A stretch of DNA of 64,000 nucleotides from Vibrio sp. Of7-15. GTDB lineage: Bacteria; Pseudomonadota; Gammaproteobacteria; Enterobacterales; Vibrionaceae. Made by a program: the position numbers and the translations under genes. Each line of letters starts with the position of its first letter. Position 1 is the first letter of the stretch. The stretch covers positions 372,001 to 436,000 of the forward strand of contig NZ_JAKRGH010000002.1 of NCBI RefSeq assembly GCF_022347565.1, in the 5' to 3' direction. The notes under the pieces were generated by a model. It was not told the origin of the DNA and searched no databases. It worked only from the letters and a program-made list of their open reading frames with translations. Shown here in pieces: positions 54,854-62,904 of the stretch.

Positions 54854-55805
54854 ACCACTCTTTCCTTACCAGTGGATTAACAAGTGCACCGACGAGATCT
54901 GATAAAATATTGGCAATAAGAACAAAGCTAGCAACGGTGATCACACCGGCTTGTATAGCAACATAATCTTGTTCTGCGATGGCATCTAACAGCCAGCGAC
55001 CAATTCCAGGCCAGTTAAAAATAGACTCGGTAATAATGGCAAAGGTCAGCATGCCTGAAAGTTGAATGCCTACTTTTGGAATGATTGGCGGCAGGGCATT
55101 TCTTAGTACGTGGCGCATAACAATTTCAAATTTAGATAAACCTTTGGTTTGTGCTGCTTTAATGAAGTTTTTTGTCATGACATCAGCAACTGATGCTCTC
55201 ATCATGCGAATCACTTCCGTTGTTGGTGCTAGGGCCAATACTAAAGTGGGAAGGATTAAATGTTGCAAGACACTTTGTATAGCTTCTGAACGATAGGGCT
55301 TATCGGAAAGAAATACGTCAATGATGGCAAACCCTGTTTGTGGTTCAATTTGGTAGAGTAAGCTATAGCGCCCTGCGACGGGTAACCAGCCAAGGTGCAA
55401 TGAAAAGAACATGATGAAAAGCAGGGCAATCCAAAACAGAGGCGTGGAATAGCCGAGAAGTGCAGTGGATGAGATAACGGTATCCCAAAATTTTCCTTGT
55501 CTCATACCAGCAACTGTCCCTAATGGGATACCTACCAGTAAAGAGAGAATCATAGCAAAAAAGCACAGTTCCAGTGTGGCGGGGAATACAGACATGATTT
55601 CAAATAAAATCGGTTCCCCTTGCTGATTCGCGCCAAGGTTGCCTATAGATAACTGTTCTAAATACAGTAACCAACCATCAAAAAATGGCATTTGTACCCA
55701 CATCGCAGTGGTATCTAAACGCAGTAGGCTGTAACCAATGACCGTCAAAATGGTCAGCGTAATTAAGAATAAATTTAAGCGTCTAATGGTATAAATAAAT
55801 AACAT
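54840..55805 (-). CDS. sapB: SapB, permease of the Sap peptide ABC transporter
   Basis: The 321-residue DppB/OppB-type permease has six predicted helices, the first at residues 10-30, and the EAA coupling loop NFIKAAQTKGLSKFEIVMRH. Other family strings are MRQGKFWDTVISSTALLGYS and NWPGIGRWLLDAI. The length equals E. coli SapB. It begins directly after the sapA stop with a CGGAG site inside sapA. Confidence 0.93.
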   Translation of the reverse strand: MLFIYTIRRLNLFLITLTILTVIGYSLLRLDTTAMWVQMPFFDGWLLYLEQLSIGNLGANQQGEPILFEIMSVFPATLELCFFAMILSLLVGIPLGTVAGMRQGKFWDTVISSTALLGYSTPLFWIALLFIMFFSLHLGWLPVAGRYSLLYQIEPQTGFAIIDVFLSDKPYRSEAIQSVLQHLILPTLVLALAPTTEVIRMMRASVADVMTKNFIKAAQTKGLSKFEIVMRHVLRNALPPIIPKVGIQLSGMLTFAIITESIFNWPGIGRWLLDAIAEQDYVAIQAGVITVASFVLIANILSDLVGALVNPLVRKEWYAIK

Positions 55806-57425
55806 TTATTCGCTCCGGTATACTTGTGAAAAAGAGCGAGTGCCAAATGGGCTCATTTGAAAGCCTTGCAAAGATTGGTGGCTTGCTTGGTATTGAATAC
55901 CATGCGCGATAGGAATGATAGGCATGAGCTCATTCAACACATTTTGTGCCTGATGATATAAGTTTAGTCGGTGGCGTAGCTGATTGGTTTCTCGCGCTAA
56001 ATCAAGAAGGGTATCAAAATCAGGGTTACACCACATGGCGACATTTAATCCGGCCTGCTTTGCATTACACGACAGTAATGGGCGTAAGAAGTTATCGGGG
56101 TCACCATTATCGGCTATCCAGCCTGTTAAGATTAAATCGCTTCGATTCTCATCGGATAAATGAGTACGCTCAAACCTGTCTTGGGTGACGAGTTCTAATT
56201 CAATGCCCACATCAGCAAAATCAGCTTGGATCAGTTCAGCTGCCTTTCTTGGGCTTGGGTTATAAGGACGTGATTCTAAAGGCACCCACATGGTCAGTGA
56301 TAAGCCACTTTCATAGCCCGCTTCAGCAAGCAGTGCACGAGCGAGTTTCATGTCATAGCGAATTTGAATGCTGTCTTGCTGATATGCCCAAGAGCTAGGT
56401 GGGAGAATGGTTCGAGCTTGGGTTCCAGTGCCGTAGTAAACCGAATTTAAGATATTTTCTCGGTTAATGGCGAGATTCAGCGCTTTTCTGACTCTAGGGT
56501 CTTTCAGGGCTTTGTGATTGGTATCTAACGCAATGAAAGCTACGTTCATTGCTGTTTGTGCTTCTAGGTTAAATTTGCGTTCTTTGGTAATTGCTGGCAA
56601 TTGGCTCGCTACAGGAGCCGAGAGTACATCACACTCCCCACTGAGGAATTTTGCCAATGTTCCTGTGCCACGAGAAGAAATATCAAAAACGATCTGCTCC
56701 ATTGGCGGCATGCCTCTCCAGTAGGACAAATGACGTTTAAGACGGATTAAATCACCAGATTGATATTCTTCTAAGTAAAATGCACCGGTGCCCACGGGAT
56801 GACTATCAAGAAAGTTTTTACGATCAGCGGCAATCAGGTTTTGAGCGTACTCTTTGGAATGAATGACAGCATAGCCTGTGGCGATATTGGATAAAAACGT
56901 ATTGTCAGGGCGAGTGAGATGAAATTCGATCTCATGGCTGCTAATGGCTTTAATCTCCGCCACTGAGCCTTTGAAATCAATACTTTCAAACCACGGATAG
57001 CGAGTATTCCCCACATGATAATAGGCATTATCTGGGTTAATTAGACGCTCAAAGCTGAATACCACGTCATCAGCATTTAAGGTTCTGGTTGGAGTGAACC
57101 ACTGTGTTTTTTGGAACTCCACTCCTTTACGTAAAGTAAATGAGTAGACGGTTCCTTCTTCGTTTACAGACCAGCCTTTCGCAAGGTTTGGCATTGGCTG
57201 ATGGCTGACCGGGTCCAGCTCTAGAAGGCGATCAAAGATCTGGGCTCCAAGAGTTTCTACTGTGATACCACCATCGGTCAATTGGGGGTTAAAAGTCGTT
57301 GGGTTACCTTGCCCGCAGTATACAAAGCCTTGTTGGCGAATATCGCGGTTTTGCTCTACGTCATTGCACCCAGTAAGTGCAATGACCCCAAAACTGGCCA
57401 CTAGTAAACGTATTAATGCGCTCAT
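55806..57425 (-). CDS. sapA: SapA, periplasmic binding protein of the Sap system
   Basis: The 539-residue solute-binding protein of the DppA/OppA family captures peptides in the periplasm for SapBCDF. Its signal sequence has a lipobox LTGC (residues 17-20), so this version may be a lipoprotein. The signature FVYCGQGNPTTFNPQLTDGG is SapA-like, and VVFSFERLINPDNAYYH, DVLSAPVASQLP and ILTGWIADNGDPDNF are typical of the family. It is the first gene of sapABCDF; its promoter lies in the gap before 57426, next to pspF. Confidence 0.93.
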   Translation of the reverse strand: MSALIRLLVASFGVIALTGCNDVEQNRDIRQQGFVYCGQGNPTTFNPQLTDGGITVETLGAQIFDRLLELDPVSHQPMPNLAKGWSVNEEGTVYSFTLRKGVEFQKTQWFTPTRTLNADDVVFSFERLINPDNAYYHVGNTRYPWFESIDFKGSVAEIKAISSHEIEFHLTRPDNTFLSNIATGYAVIHSKEYAQNLIAADRKNFLDSHPVGTGAFYLEEYQSGDLIRLKRHLSYWRGMPPMEQIVFDISSRGTGTLAKFLSGECDVLSAPVASQLPAITKERKFNLEAQTAMNVAFIALDTNHKALKDPRVRKALNLAINRENILNSVYYGTGTQARTILPPSSWAYQQDSIQIRYDMKLARALLAEAGYESGLSLTMWVPLESRPYNPSPRKAAELIQADFADVGIELELVTQDRFERTHLSDENRSDLILTGWIADNGDPDNFLRPLLSCNAKQAGLNVAMWCNPDFDTLLDLARETNQLRHRLNLYHQAQNVLNELMPIIPIAHGIQYQASHQSLQGFQMSPFGTRSFSQVYRSE

Positions 57426-57510
57426 AACGACGGCTATCGATTGAAAAATAAGTCTTTTAATTTACCACTTTTCTCCGAGTGCTACCAAACAAGTATCGGT
57501 TAAATAAGTA

Positions 57511-57542
57511 AATGCTCTATAAATAGTCCTTTGTAGAGCATT
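57511..57542 (-). terminator. Possible terminator after pspF
   Basis: AATGCTCTA and TAGAGCATT form a perfect nine-pair stem with a 14-base loop, 15 bases after the pspF stop. The following T-rich stretch (TACTTATTT) is interrupted, so strength is uncertain. It also lies just upstream of sapA. Confidence 0.5.
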
Positions 57543-57557
57543 ATTTGTAAAAAGAGG

Positions 57558-58592
57558 CTAAGAATTGGATGCGGAATCTTCATTTTCACCCACAATATGA
57601 TGCTTTCTTAATATGCCTCTTAGTTGATGGTAGCTTAAACCGAGTAAGTCAGCGGCTTTACGTTGATTAAATTTTGCTTCAGACATGGCCATTTGAATCA
57701 TTTCGACTTCTTGTTCTTGCAACCATGATTTCAAGTTAGTCGGTAAACTTGGCAGCGTAGAGGAGTGATTAGGTGTGGCGTTAGCACTCGGTGGTGAAGA
57801 CGCTGGTGAGGTATTGTGCCAAGGTGCAGTGAAGGGATCTAAGTCGATATCTTCAATTTCACCTGTGTTGGTACTGTGTCTGAAAACAGCACGTTCAACG
57901 ACATTTTTAAGCTCACGTATATTACCCGGCCAAGAGTAGGTTTCTAACGCTTTAGTGACCTTGGTACTGAATCCAGCAAAGTAGGTTAGGCCAAGCTCTT
58001 GACACATTTGCATCGCGTAATGTTCGGCTAACAACATAATATCAGCTTGTCGGTGGCGAAGCGGTGGCAGGTGAATCACATCAAAAGCGAGTCTATCGAG
58101 TAAGTCTGCTCGAAAGCGGCCTGAATTAGCTAAGTCTGCGACATTTTCGTTCGTGGCACAAATCAGTCTAACATCAGCATTAATGGTTTTTGTGCCACCG
58201 ACACGTTCATATTCACCGTATTCAATCACTCTGAGAAGCTTTTCCTGCACGCCAGCCGGAGCGGTGGCCAGCTCATCAAGAAACAACGTACCACCTTCAG
58301 CACGTTCAAATCGGCCTTGATGGCGACCTTTTGAGCCTGTAAACGAGCCTGACTCATGACCAAACAGTTCGGAATCGATAAGTCCTTCACTTAATGCTGA
58401 GCAGTTTAGGCTGATCAGTGGTTCATTCCAGCGTTTGGATAAGTAGTGTAAGCGCCGTGCGATGAGCTCTTTACCCGTTCCTCGTTCTCCCAGAATCAGA
58501 ATCGGGCGCTCAATAGGGGCTAGTCGGGATACTTGATCTAAAACGGCAAGGAAAGATTCGGATTCTCCTAGTAAGTTCTCAGGTTTTCTCAT
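57558..58592 (-). CDS. pspF: PspF, sigma54-dependent activator of the phage shock operon
   Basis: PspF is a bacterial enhancer-binding protein that activates pspA; PspA binds and inhibits it until the inner membrane is stressed. The 344-residue protein has no N-terminal sensor domain, as expected. Its AAA+ domain has Walker A GERGTGKELI, the sigma54-contact loop ESGSFTGSKGRHQGRF, and GTLFLDELATAP. A Ser/Pro-rich linker (about residues 255-285) leads to a Fis-type helix-turn-helix (FNQRKAADLLGLSYHQLRGI). It is divergent from pspABC. Confidence 0.95.
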   Translation of the reverse strand: MRKPENLLGESESFLAVLDQVSRLAPIERPILILGERGTGKELIARRLHYLSKRWNEPLISLNCSALSEGLIDSELFGHESGSFTGSKGRHQGRFERAEGGTLFLDELATAPAGVQEKLLRVIEYGEYERVGGTKTINADVRLICATNENVADLANSGRFRADLLDRLAFDVIHLPPLRHRQADIMLLAEHYAMQMCQELGLTYFAGFSTKVTKALETYSWPGNIRELKNVVERAVFRHSTNTGEIEDIDLDPFTAPWHNTSPASSPPSANATPNHSSTLPSLPTNLKSWLQEQEVEMIQMAMSEAKFNQRKAADLLGLSYHQLRGILRKHHIVGENEDSASNS

Positions 58593-58689
58593 TGGTTAAT
58601 CTCGCCAAAAAGTGGTGAAATTAATCATATCATAAGTCTACTATTAATGCTGATTTGATTAACTTATTGTTAATTAACGATTTTAAAAG

Positions 58690-58706
58690 TTGGCATGGAA
58701 CCTGAT
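58690..58706 (+). promoter_or_regulatory. Sigma54 promoter of pspABC
   Basis: TTGGCATGGAACCTGAT matches the -24/-12 layout (TGGCAC-N5-TTGCW), with a clean -24 element and a weaker -12, and sits 56 bases before the pspA ATG. The E. coli pspA promoter is organised the same way. PspF binding sites and an IHF site should lie in the AT-rich stretch at 58600-58680, but I do not assign them. Confidence 0.7.
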
Positions 58707-58761
58707 ATAACTATAGTCAAGAACACAATAACTAACGACAAAACTACGAAGGAGTAGGATT

Positions 58762-59427
58762 ATGGGTATTTTTTCTCGATTTGCAGACATCGTAAATGCT
58801 AATGTGACATCACTGCTCGATAAAGCAGAAGACCCTGAAAAAATGATCCGTCTGATCATTCAGGAGATGGAAGACACATTGGTTGAAGTTCGTACTACTT
58901 CAGCAAAAGCGCTAGCTGATAAAAAAGAGCTATCTCGCCGCATTAGTGCGATGGAAGCTCAGTGTGAAGATTGGCAAGAAAAAGCCACACTTGCATTGCA
59001 AAAAAGCCGTGAAGACCTTGCACGTTCTGCGCTGATTGAAAAACAAAAGCTACAAGATGTACTTGGAAGCCTACAAGCGGAATTTACATTAGTAGAAGAG
59101 ACAATTCAGAAATTAACCAGTGAAGTCACTGAGCTTGAAACGAAACTAAATGAAACACGTGCACGCCAGCAAGCACTTGTGATTCGCCGTCAAGCTGCGG
59201 GTAACCGTCGTGATATTCGTCGTCAGTTAGATTCAGGTAAAACTGATGAAGCATTGGCGAAGTTTGATCAATATGAACGCCGCATCGATGAGCTAGAATC
59301 TCAAGCTGACAGCTATGGTTTGGGTAAATCTAAATCACTAGAGCAAGAGTTTGCAGAGCTGCAAGCGCAAGATGATATTGAAAAAGAGCTTGCTCGTTTA
59401 AAAGAAAACATGAAAGATAAATCATAA
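58762..59427 (+). CDS. pspA: Phage shock protein A
   Basis: PspA is an ESCRT-III-like peripheral membrane protein that shores up the stressed inner membrane and restrains PspF. The 221-residue protein is almost wholly helical coiled coil. It starts with the amphipathic helix [20 protein letters not shown], followed by [19 protein letters not shown], the family signature. A GGAGTAGG site precedes the ATG. It is the first gene of pspABC. Confidence 0.97.
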   Translation: MGIFSRFADIVNANVTSLLDKAEDPEKMIRLIIQEMEDTLVEVRTTSAKALADKKELSRRISAMEAQCEDWQEKATLALQKSREDLARSALIEKQKLQDVLGSLQAEFTLVEETIQKLTSEVTELETKLNETRARQQALVIRRQAAGNRRDIRRQLDSGKTDEALAKFDQYERRIDELESQADSYGLGKSKSLEQEFAELQAQDDIEKELARLKENMKDKS

Positions 59428-59465
59428 CCGTATTAAATAGTTAGGCGCAGAAAAGGAGTGAAAGA

Positions 59466-59693
59466 ATGTCGATGGCATTTATCGGAGTACCACTGATTGT
59501 ATTTATGATTTTTGTGGCACCACTTTGGTTAATACTTCACTACCGAAGTAAGCGCCGAACCGGTGCTGGTTTAAGCGGCCCTGAAATGGAACAGTTACAA
59601 GAGTTGGTTGCTAAAGCGGAAACCATGCAAAAACGTGTGGCGACCTTAGAAAAAATTCTTGATGCAGAAGTTCCAGAATGGAGGCAACGTTAA
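59466..59693 (+). CDS. pspB: Phage shock protein B
   Basis: PspB is a small inner-membrane protein that, with PspC, draws PspA away from PspF. The 75-residue protein has one N-terminal membrane helix (FIGVPLIVFMIFVAPLWLIL) and a cytoplasmic helical tail with MEQLQELVAKAETMQKRV. Its stop overlaps the pspC start (TAATG). Confidence 0.95.
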   Translation: MSMAFIGVPLIVFMIFVAPLWLILHYRSKRRTGAGLSGPEMEQLQELVAKAETMQKRVATLEKILDAEVPEWRQR

Positions 59694-60079
59694 TGGCAGA
59701 AGGACTTTACCGTGATCCTAGTAACGGTAAGCTTGGTGGTGTGTGTGCTGGGTTTGCTGCTTACTTAGGTGCTGAAATTTGGTTAGTCAGAATCTTAGTG
59801 GTTTCGGCGTTTTTATTGGGCGGTGGGTTGTTGGTTGTAATGGCTTACCTCGCTGCGTGTCTATTTTTAGATAAAGTGCCTATCGAGCATGTTCAACAAG
59901 CCTCGTTTGTGCGTGGCCATAAAATGAAAAATAAGCCATGGCAGGCTGGTCAGGCTCCTGGTGAATTGCTTAAACAGCTCGATGGCGAGTTTAGAGAAAT
60001 GGAAAATAAAGTGCGTGACATGGAAGCGTACGTGACTTCTTCTTCATTTAAAGTTAATAGAGAGTTTAAACACCTTTAG
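59693..60079 (+). CDS. pspC: Phage shock protein C
   Basis: PspC senses membrane stress together with PspB. The 128-residue protein carries the PspC domain GLYRDPSNGKLGGVCAG-F, a membrane helix (about residues 35-65, LVRILVVSAFLLGGGLLVV) and a charged C-terminal region with a short coiled coil (REMENKVRDMEAYV). I use ATG 59693 with GGAGG eight bases upstream; an ATG five codons earlier lies in the end of pspB. A strong terminator follows, so there is no pspD/E here. Confidence 0.94.
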   Translation: MAEGLYRDPSNGKLGGVCAGFAAYLGAEIWLVRILVVSAFLLGGGLLVVMAYLAACLFLDKVPIEHVQQASFVRGHKMKNKPWQAGQAPGELLKQLDGEFREMENKVRDMEAYVTSSSFKVNREFKHL

Positions 60080-60100
60080 GCTGTAACAGATACTTTGATA

Positions 60101-60126
60101 AATGCCGATTTACATCGGCATTTTTT
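60101..60126 (+). terminator. Terminator of pspABC
   Basis: AATGCCGAT, a four-base loop and ATCGGCATT form a perfect nine-pair stem followed by T6, 22 bases after the pspC stop. Confidence 0.93.
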
Positions 60127-60262
60127 GTTTGTGTTATTTACTTAATAGATAAATGCACAGTAATGGACATAATCATACTGGGCAGATGAAGCCTTTGTTC
60201 ATGATGAGTTAATCTTCACTTGGGTATATTACTTTTAGCAAATGAATCAGTCAGGAAAAGCT

Positions 60263-61660
60263 ATGAATCGTATTGGTAGTGAGTTGAATAAATGGGTAAA
60301 CCGAGGGATGGATCGCCATGTTCGTTTAGCGGTGACCGGGTTATCTAGAGCAGGTAAAACGGCATTCATTACTTCTTTAGTAAATCAGCTACTCCATTCT
60401 GGTACTAATCCTCGTCTGCCTTTATTTTCTGCTGTGCGTGATGGTTGTTTATTAGGCGCTAAACGTGTGCCTCAAACTGATTTGTGTGTCCCTCGTTTTG
60501 GTTACGATGAAGGCATGCAATCTTTGCTGTCTACACCACCTGCATGGCCATCGCCAACCAAAGATGTGAGTGAAATTCGGATGGCACTGCGTTATAAACC
60601 GTCGAAAGGGCCGATGAAGCTGATCCAAGATACCGCGACTCTGTACGTTGATATTGTCGATTACCCTGGGGAGTGGCTATTGGATCTGCCATTGCTGGAC
60701 ATGGACTTCATAGCGTGGTCTAAACAACAAGCCCAAATTTTAGTGGGCACACGCCAGAAGTTGGCTCAAGAGTGGCTCGATAAAGCGGCGGATTTTGACC
60801 CGTTTGCGCCCGCAGACGAGCGTGTAATTGCAGAGTTATCTGGTGTTTTCACTGAATACCTTCACCAATGTAAAAATGAAGAAGGATTACATTGGGTACA
60901 ACCGGGGCGATTTGTTTTACCGGGTGAATTAGCGGGTGCGCCGGTCTTGCAGTTTTTTCCGTTTGTATGGCTAGACAAATATTCTGAGCATGAACTTTCT
61001 CAGGCGAATGAAGAATCAAACTTTGTCATGCTGAAGAAACGGTATGAATATTATCAACAGAAAGTGGTTAAGGCGTTTTATCGAGAACACTTTTCGACAT
61101 TTGATCGTCAAATTGTGTTGGTAGACTGCTTACAGCCATTGAACGCGGGGCCTGAATCGTTTAACGACATGAGATTGGCGATAGATCAGTTAATGCAAAG
61201 TTTCAAATATGGCCGCAGTTCCCTGCTTCGTCGTTTATTTGCCCCAAGTATTGATAAGGTGTTGTTTGCCGCGACAAAAGCCGATCATGTTACGCCAGAG
61301 CAGCACCCTAATTTAGTGGCTTTGTTGCAGCAAATGATTCATGAAGCGTGGCAAACCGCCGCGTTTGAAGGCATCGATATGGATTGTATGAGTTTGTCGT
61401 CGATTCAAGCGACTAACCCCGGCTTTGTTCATTCTGGCGGGGAGAATATCCCGGCCTTACGTGGTCATGATTTTGATGGCAATGCCATGACCTTATTTCC
61501 GGGTGAGGTGCCCAAACGTTTACCCAATGAACAGTTTTGGCAAGAAAACAGTTTTGACTTTATTAACTTCAGGCCACTGGACAATGAAAGCGATGAGCCT
61601 TTACCTCATATCCGAATGGATAAAGCGTTACAGTTCCTACTAGGAGATAAATTAGTATGA
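60263..61660 (+). CDS. ycjX: YcjX, DUF463 P-loop protein
   Basis: YcjX is a GTPase-like P-loop protein linked to stress responses; its precise role is unknown. The P-loop is VTGLSRAGKTAFITSLVNQL and the DxxG-like switch is VDIVDYPGEWLLD. ATG 60263 (MNRIGSELNKWVNRG) has AGGA six bases upstream and gives 465 residues, exactly the E. coli length; ATG 60242 is in frame. In enterics ycjX-ycjF follows the psp operon and is co-induced with it; here a terminator separates them. It overlaps ycjF by four bases (ATGA). Confidence 0.93.
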   Translation: MNRIGSELNKWVNRGMDRHVRLAVTGLSRAGKTAFITSLVNQLLHSGTNPRLPLFSAVRDGCLLGAKRVPQTDLCVPRFGYDEGMQSLLSTPPAWPSPTKDVSEIRMALRYKPSKGPMKLIQDTATLYVDIVDYPGEWLLDLPLLDMDFIAWSKQQAQILVGTRQKLAQEWLDKAADFDPFAPADERVIAELSGVFTEYLHQCKNEEGLHWVQPGRFVLPGELAGAPVLQFFPFVWLDKYSEHELSQANEESNFVMLKKRYEYYQQKVVKAFYREHFSTFDRQIVLVDCLQPLNAGPESFNDMRLAIDQLMQSFKYGRSSLLRRLFAPSIDKVLFAATKADHVTPEQHPNLVALLQQMIHEAWQTAAFEGIDMDCMSLSSIQATNPGFVHSGGENIPALRGHDFDGNAMTLFPGEVPKRLPNEQFWQENSFDFINFRPLDNESDEPLPHIRMDKALQFLLGDKLV

Positions 61661-62694
61661 GCCAATTAAAATCAAAGCGTATTTTTACAGAAGCGGATGA
61701 GCAAACTCAGGAATCAGCACTGAATCAGGAGCAAGAGTTAACTCTTCAACGCCAGTTTCAGCAACAAGATGAGTTCTTACCTCAGCCTGTTCAGGCAGAA
61801 AGTGAATCAGATATAGAACAAGACCTGACAAAAGAGCTTACGAAACCAACAGGTAAAAGGCGATCTCTTTTATTTGGTCTGGCGGCGTTTGGTGGATTAG
61901 CTCTGTGGCAGTCGGTAGATCAAGTGTATAACGAATGGCTGGCAAGTGATTGGCTTGCGTTGGGGTGGGCTGGTTTACTTTCTTTTGTTGCCACAATGGG
62001 GGTTGGGGCGCTGACAAAAGAGTGGCTGAAATTAAGAACACTGAAAAAACGCATATCACAGCAAGAGCAAGCGGCCAAATTAGTGGATATGAATGGAATA
62101 GGACAGGGGAAGCCTTTTTGTGTTGCATTGGCCAAACAAAGTGGATTAAGCACTGAGCACCCAGGATATGATCGTTGGTTGCACTCTTTAGCTGCGACTC
62201 ATAATGATACTGAAGTTTTAGAGTTGTATGATCAAATGGTGCTTTCTCATCAAGATAAGCAAGCCAAAGCTTTAGTAGGTAAGTATTCCAGCGAAGCTGC
62301 TCTGATGGTGGCTGTGAGTCCATTAGCCACGGTAGACATGCTGCTGGTGGCATGGCGTAATTTAAAGCTGATAGAACAACTTTCTAAAGTCTATGGTGTA
62401 GAACTAGGGTATTGGTCTCGTATTCGTTTATTAAAGTTGGTGCTGACGAACATGGCATTAGCTGGCGCTTCGGAAGTGGTAGCCGATGTAGGCATGGATC
62501 TCTTATCGATGGACTTAGCAGGACGTTTATCAACGAGAGCTGCACAAGGTGTGGGAGTAGGGTTACTGACAGCTCGCCTTGGTTTAAAAGCCATTGCGTT
62601 GGTGCGCCCATTACCTTGGATGAATAACAATAAGCCAAAATTGAGTGAAGTAAGAAAGAGTTTATTATCACAATTAAGTTCGAAAAATAACTAA
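61657..62694 (+). CDS. ycjF: YcjF, DUF697 inner-membrane protein
   Basis: The 345-residue TIGR01620 family protein has a hydrophilic N-terminus (residues 1-65), two membrane helices (about 70-125) and a C-terminal DUF697 domain with ALMVAVSPLATVDMLLVAWR and LTNMALAGASEVVADVGMD. Function is unknown; it is paired with YcjX in nearly all genomes, so the two probably work together at the inner membrane. The four-base overlap with ycjX indicates coupling. Confidence 0.92.
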   Translation: MSQLKSKRIFTEADEQTQESALNQEQELTLQRQFQQQDEFLPQPVQAESESDIEQDLTKELTKPTGKRRSLLFGLAAFGGLALWQSVDQVYNEWLASDWLALGWAGLLSFVATMGVGALTKEWLKLRTLKKRISQQEQAAKLVDMNGIGQGKPFCVALAKQSGLSTEHPGYDRWLHSLAATHNDTEVLELYDQMVLSHQDKQAKALVGKYSSEAALMVAVSPLATVDMLLVAWRNLKLIEQLSKVYGVELGYWSRIRLLKLVLTNMALAGASEVVADVGMDLLSMDLAGRLSTRAAQGVGVGLLTARLGLKAIALVRPLPWMNNNKPKLSEVRKSLLSQLSSKNN

Positions 62695-62726
62695 TCCAAG
62701 TAGAGTTTTTTATATCTCTGCCTTAG

Positions 62727-62763
62727 AGCCCAGATTATGGATAAAAAGTAATCTGGGCTTTGT
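62727..62763 (+). terminator. Terminator after ycjF
   Basis: AGCCCAGATTA and TAATCTGGGCT form a perfect 11-pair stem with an 11-base loop. Only TTGTGT follows, so the T run is short, but the stem is strong and well placed before tyrR. Confidence 0.7.
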
Positions 62764-62817
62764 GTATCCGTCTTTCAAATCTTGACGAAGTTCAGCTCTT
62801 ATCGCACTATAGCGAAG

Positions 62818-62835
62818 TGTCAACTTTTCATGACA
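62818..62835 (+). promoter_or_regulatory. TyrR-like box upstream of tyrR
   Basis: TGTCAACTTTTCATGACA has perfect TGTCA/TGACA arms and matches the TyrR consensus TGTAAA-N6-TTTACA at 8 of 12 positions with the conserved 14-base G to C spacing. It is 70 bases before the tyrR start codon. Autorepression of tyrR is known in E. coli, so this is a reasonable autoregulatory site. Confidence 0.45.
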
Positions 62836-62904
62836 CATTCAAATTTTGAATACTATTCTTATTAAAATGACCACGCTAGTGTGCTGACGTCAAAGGAAAA
62901 TAAT

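Noticed and set aside
61838-62353. 171-codon minus-strand frame opposite ycjF
   Set aside because: It is antisense to a well-recognised gene and its product shows no domain or signal.
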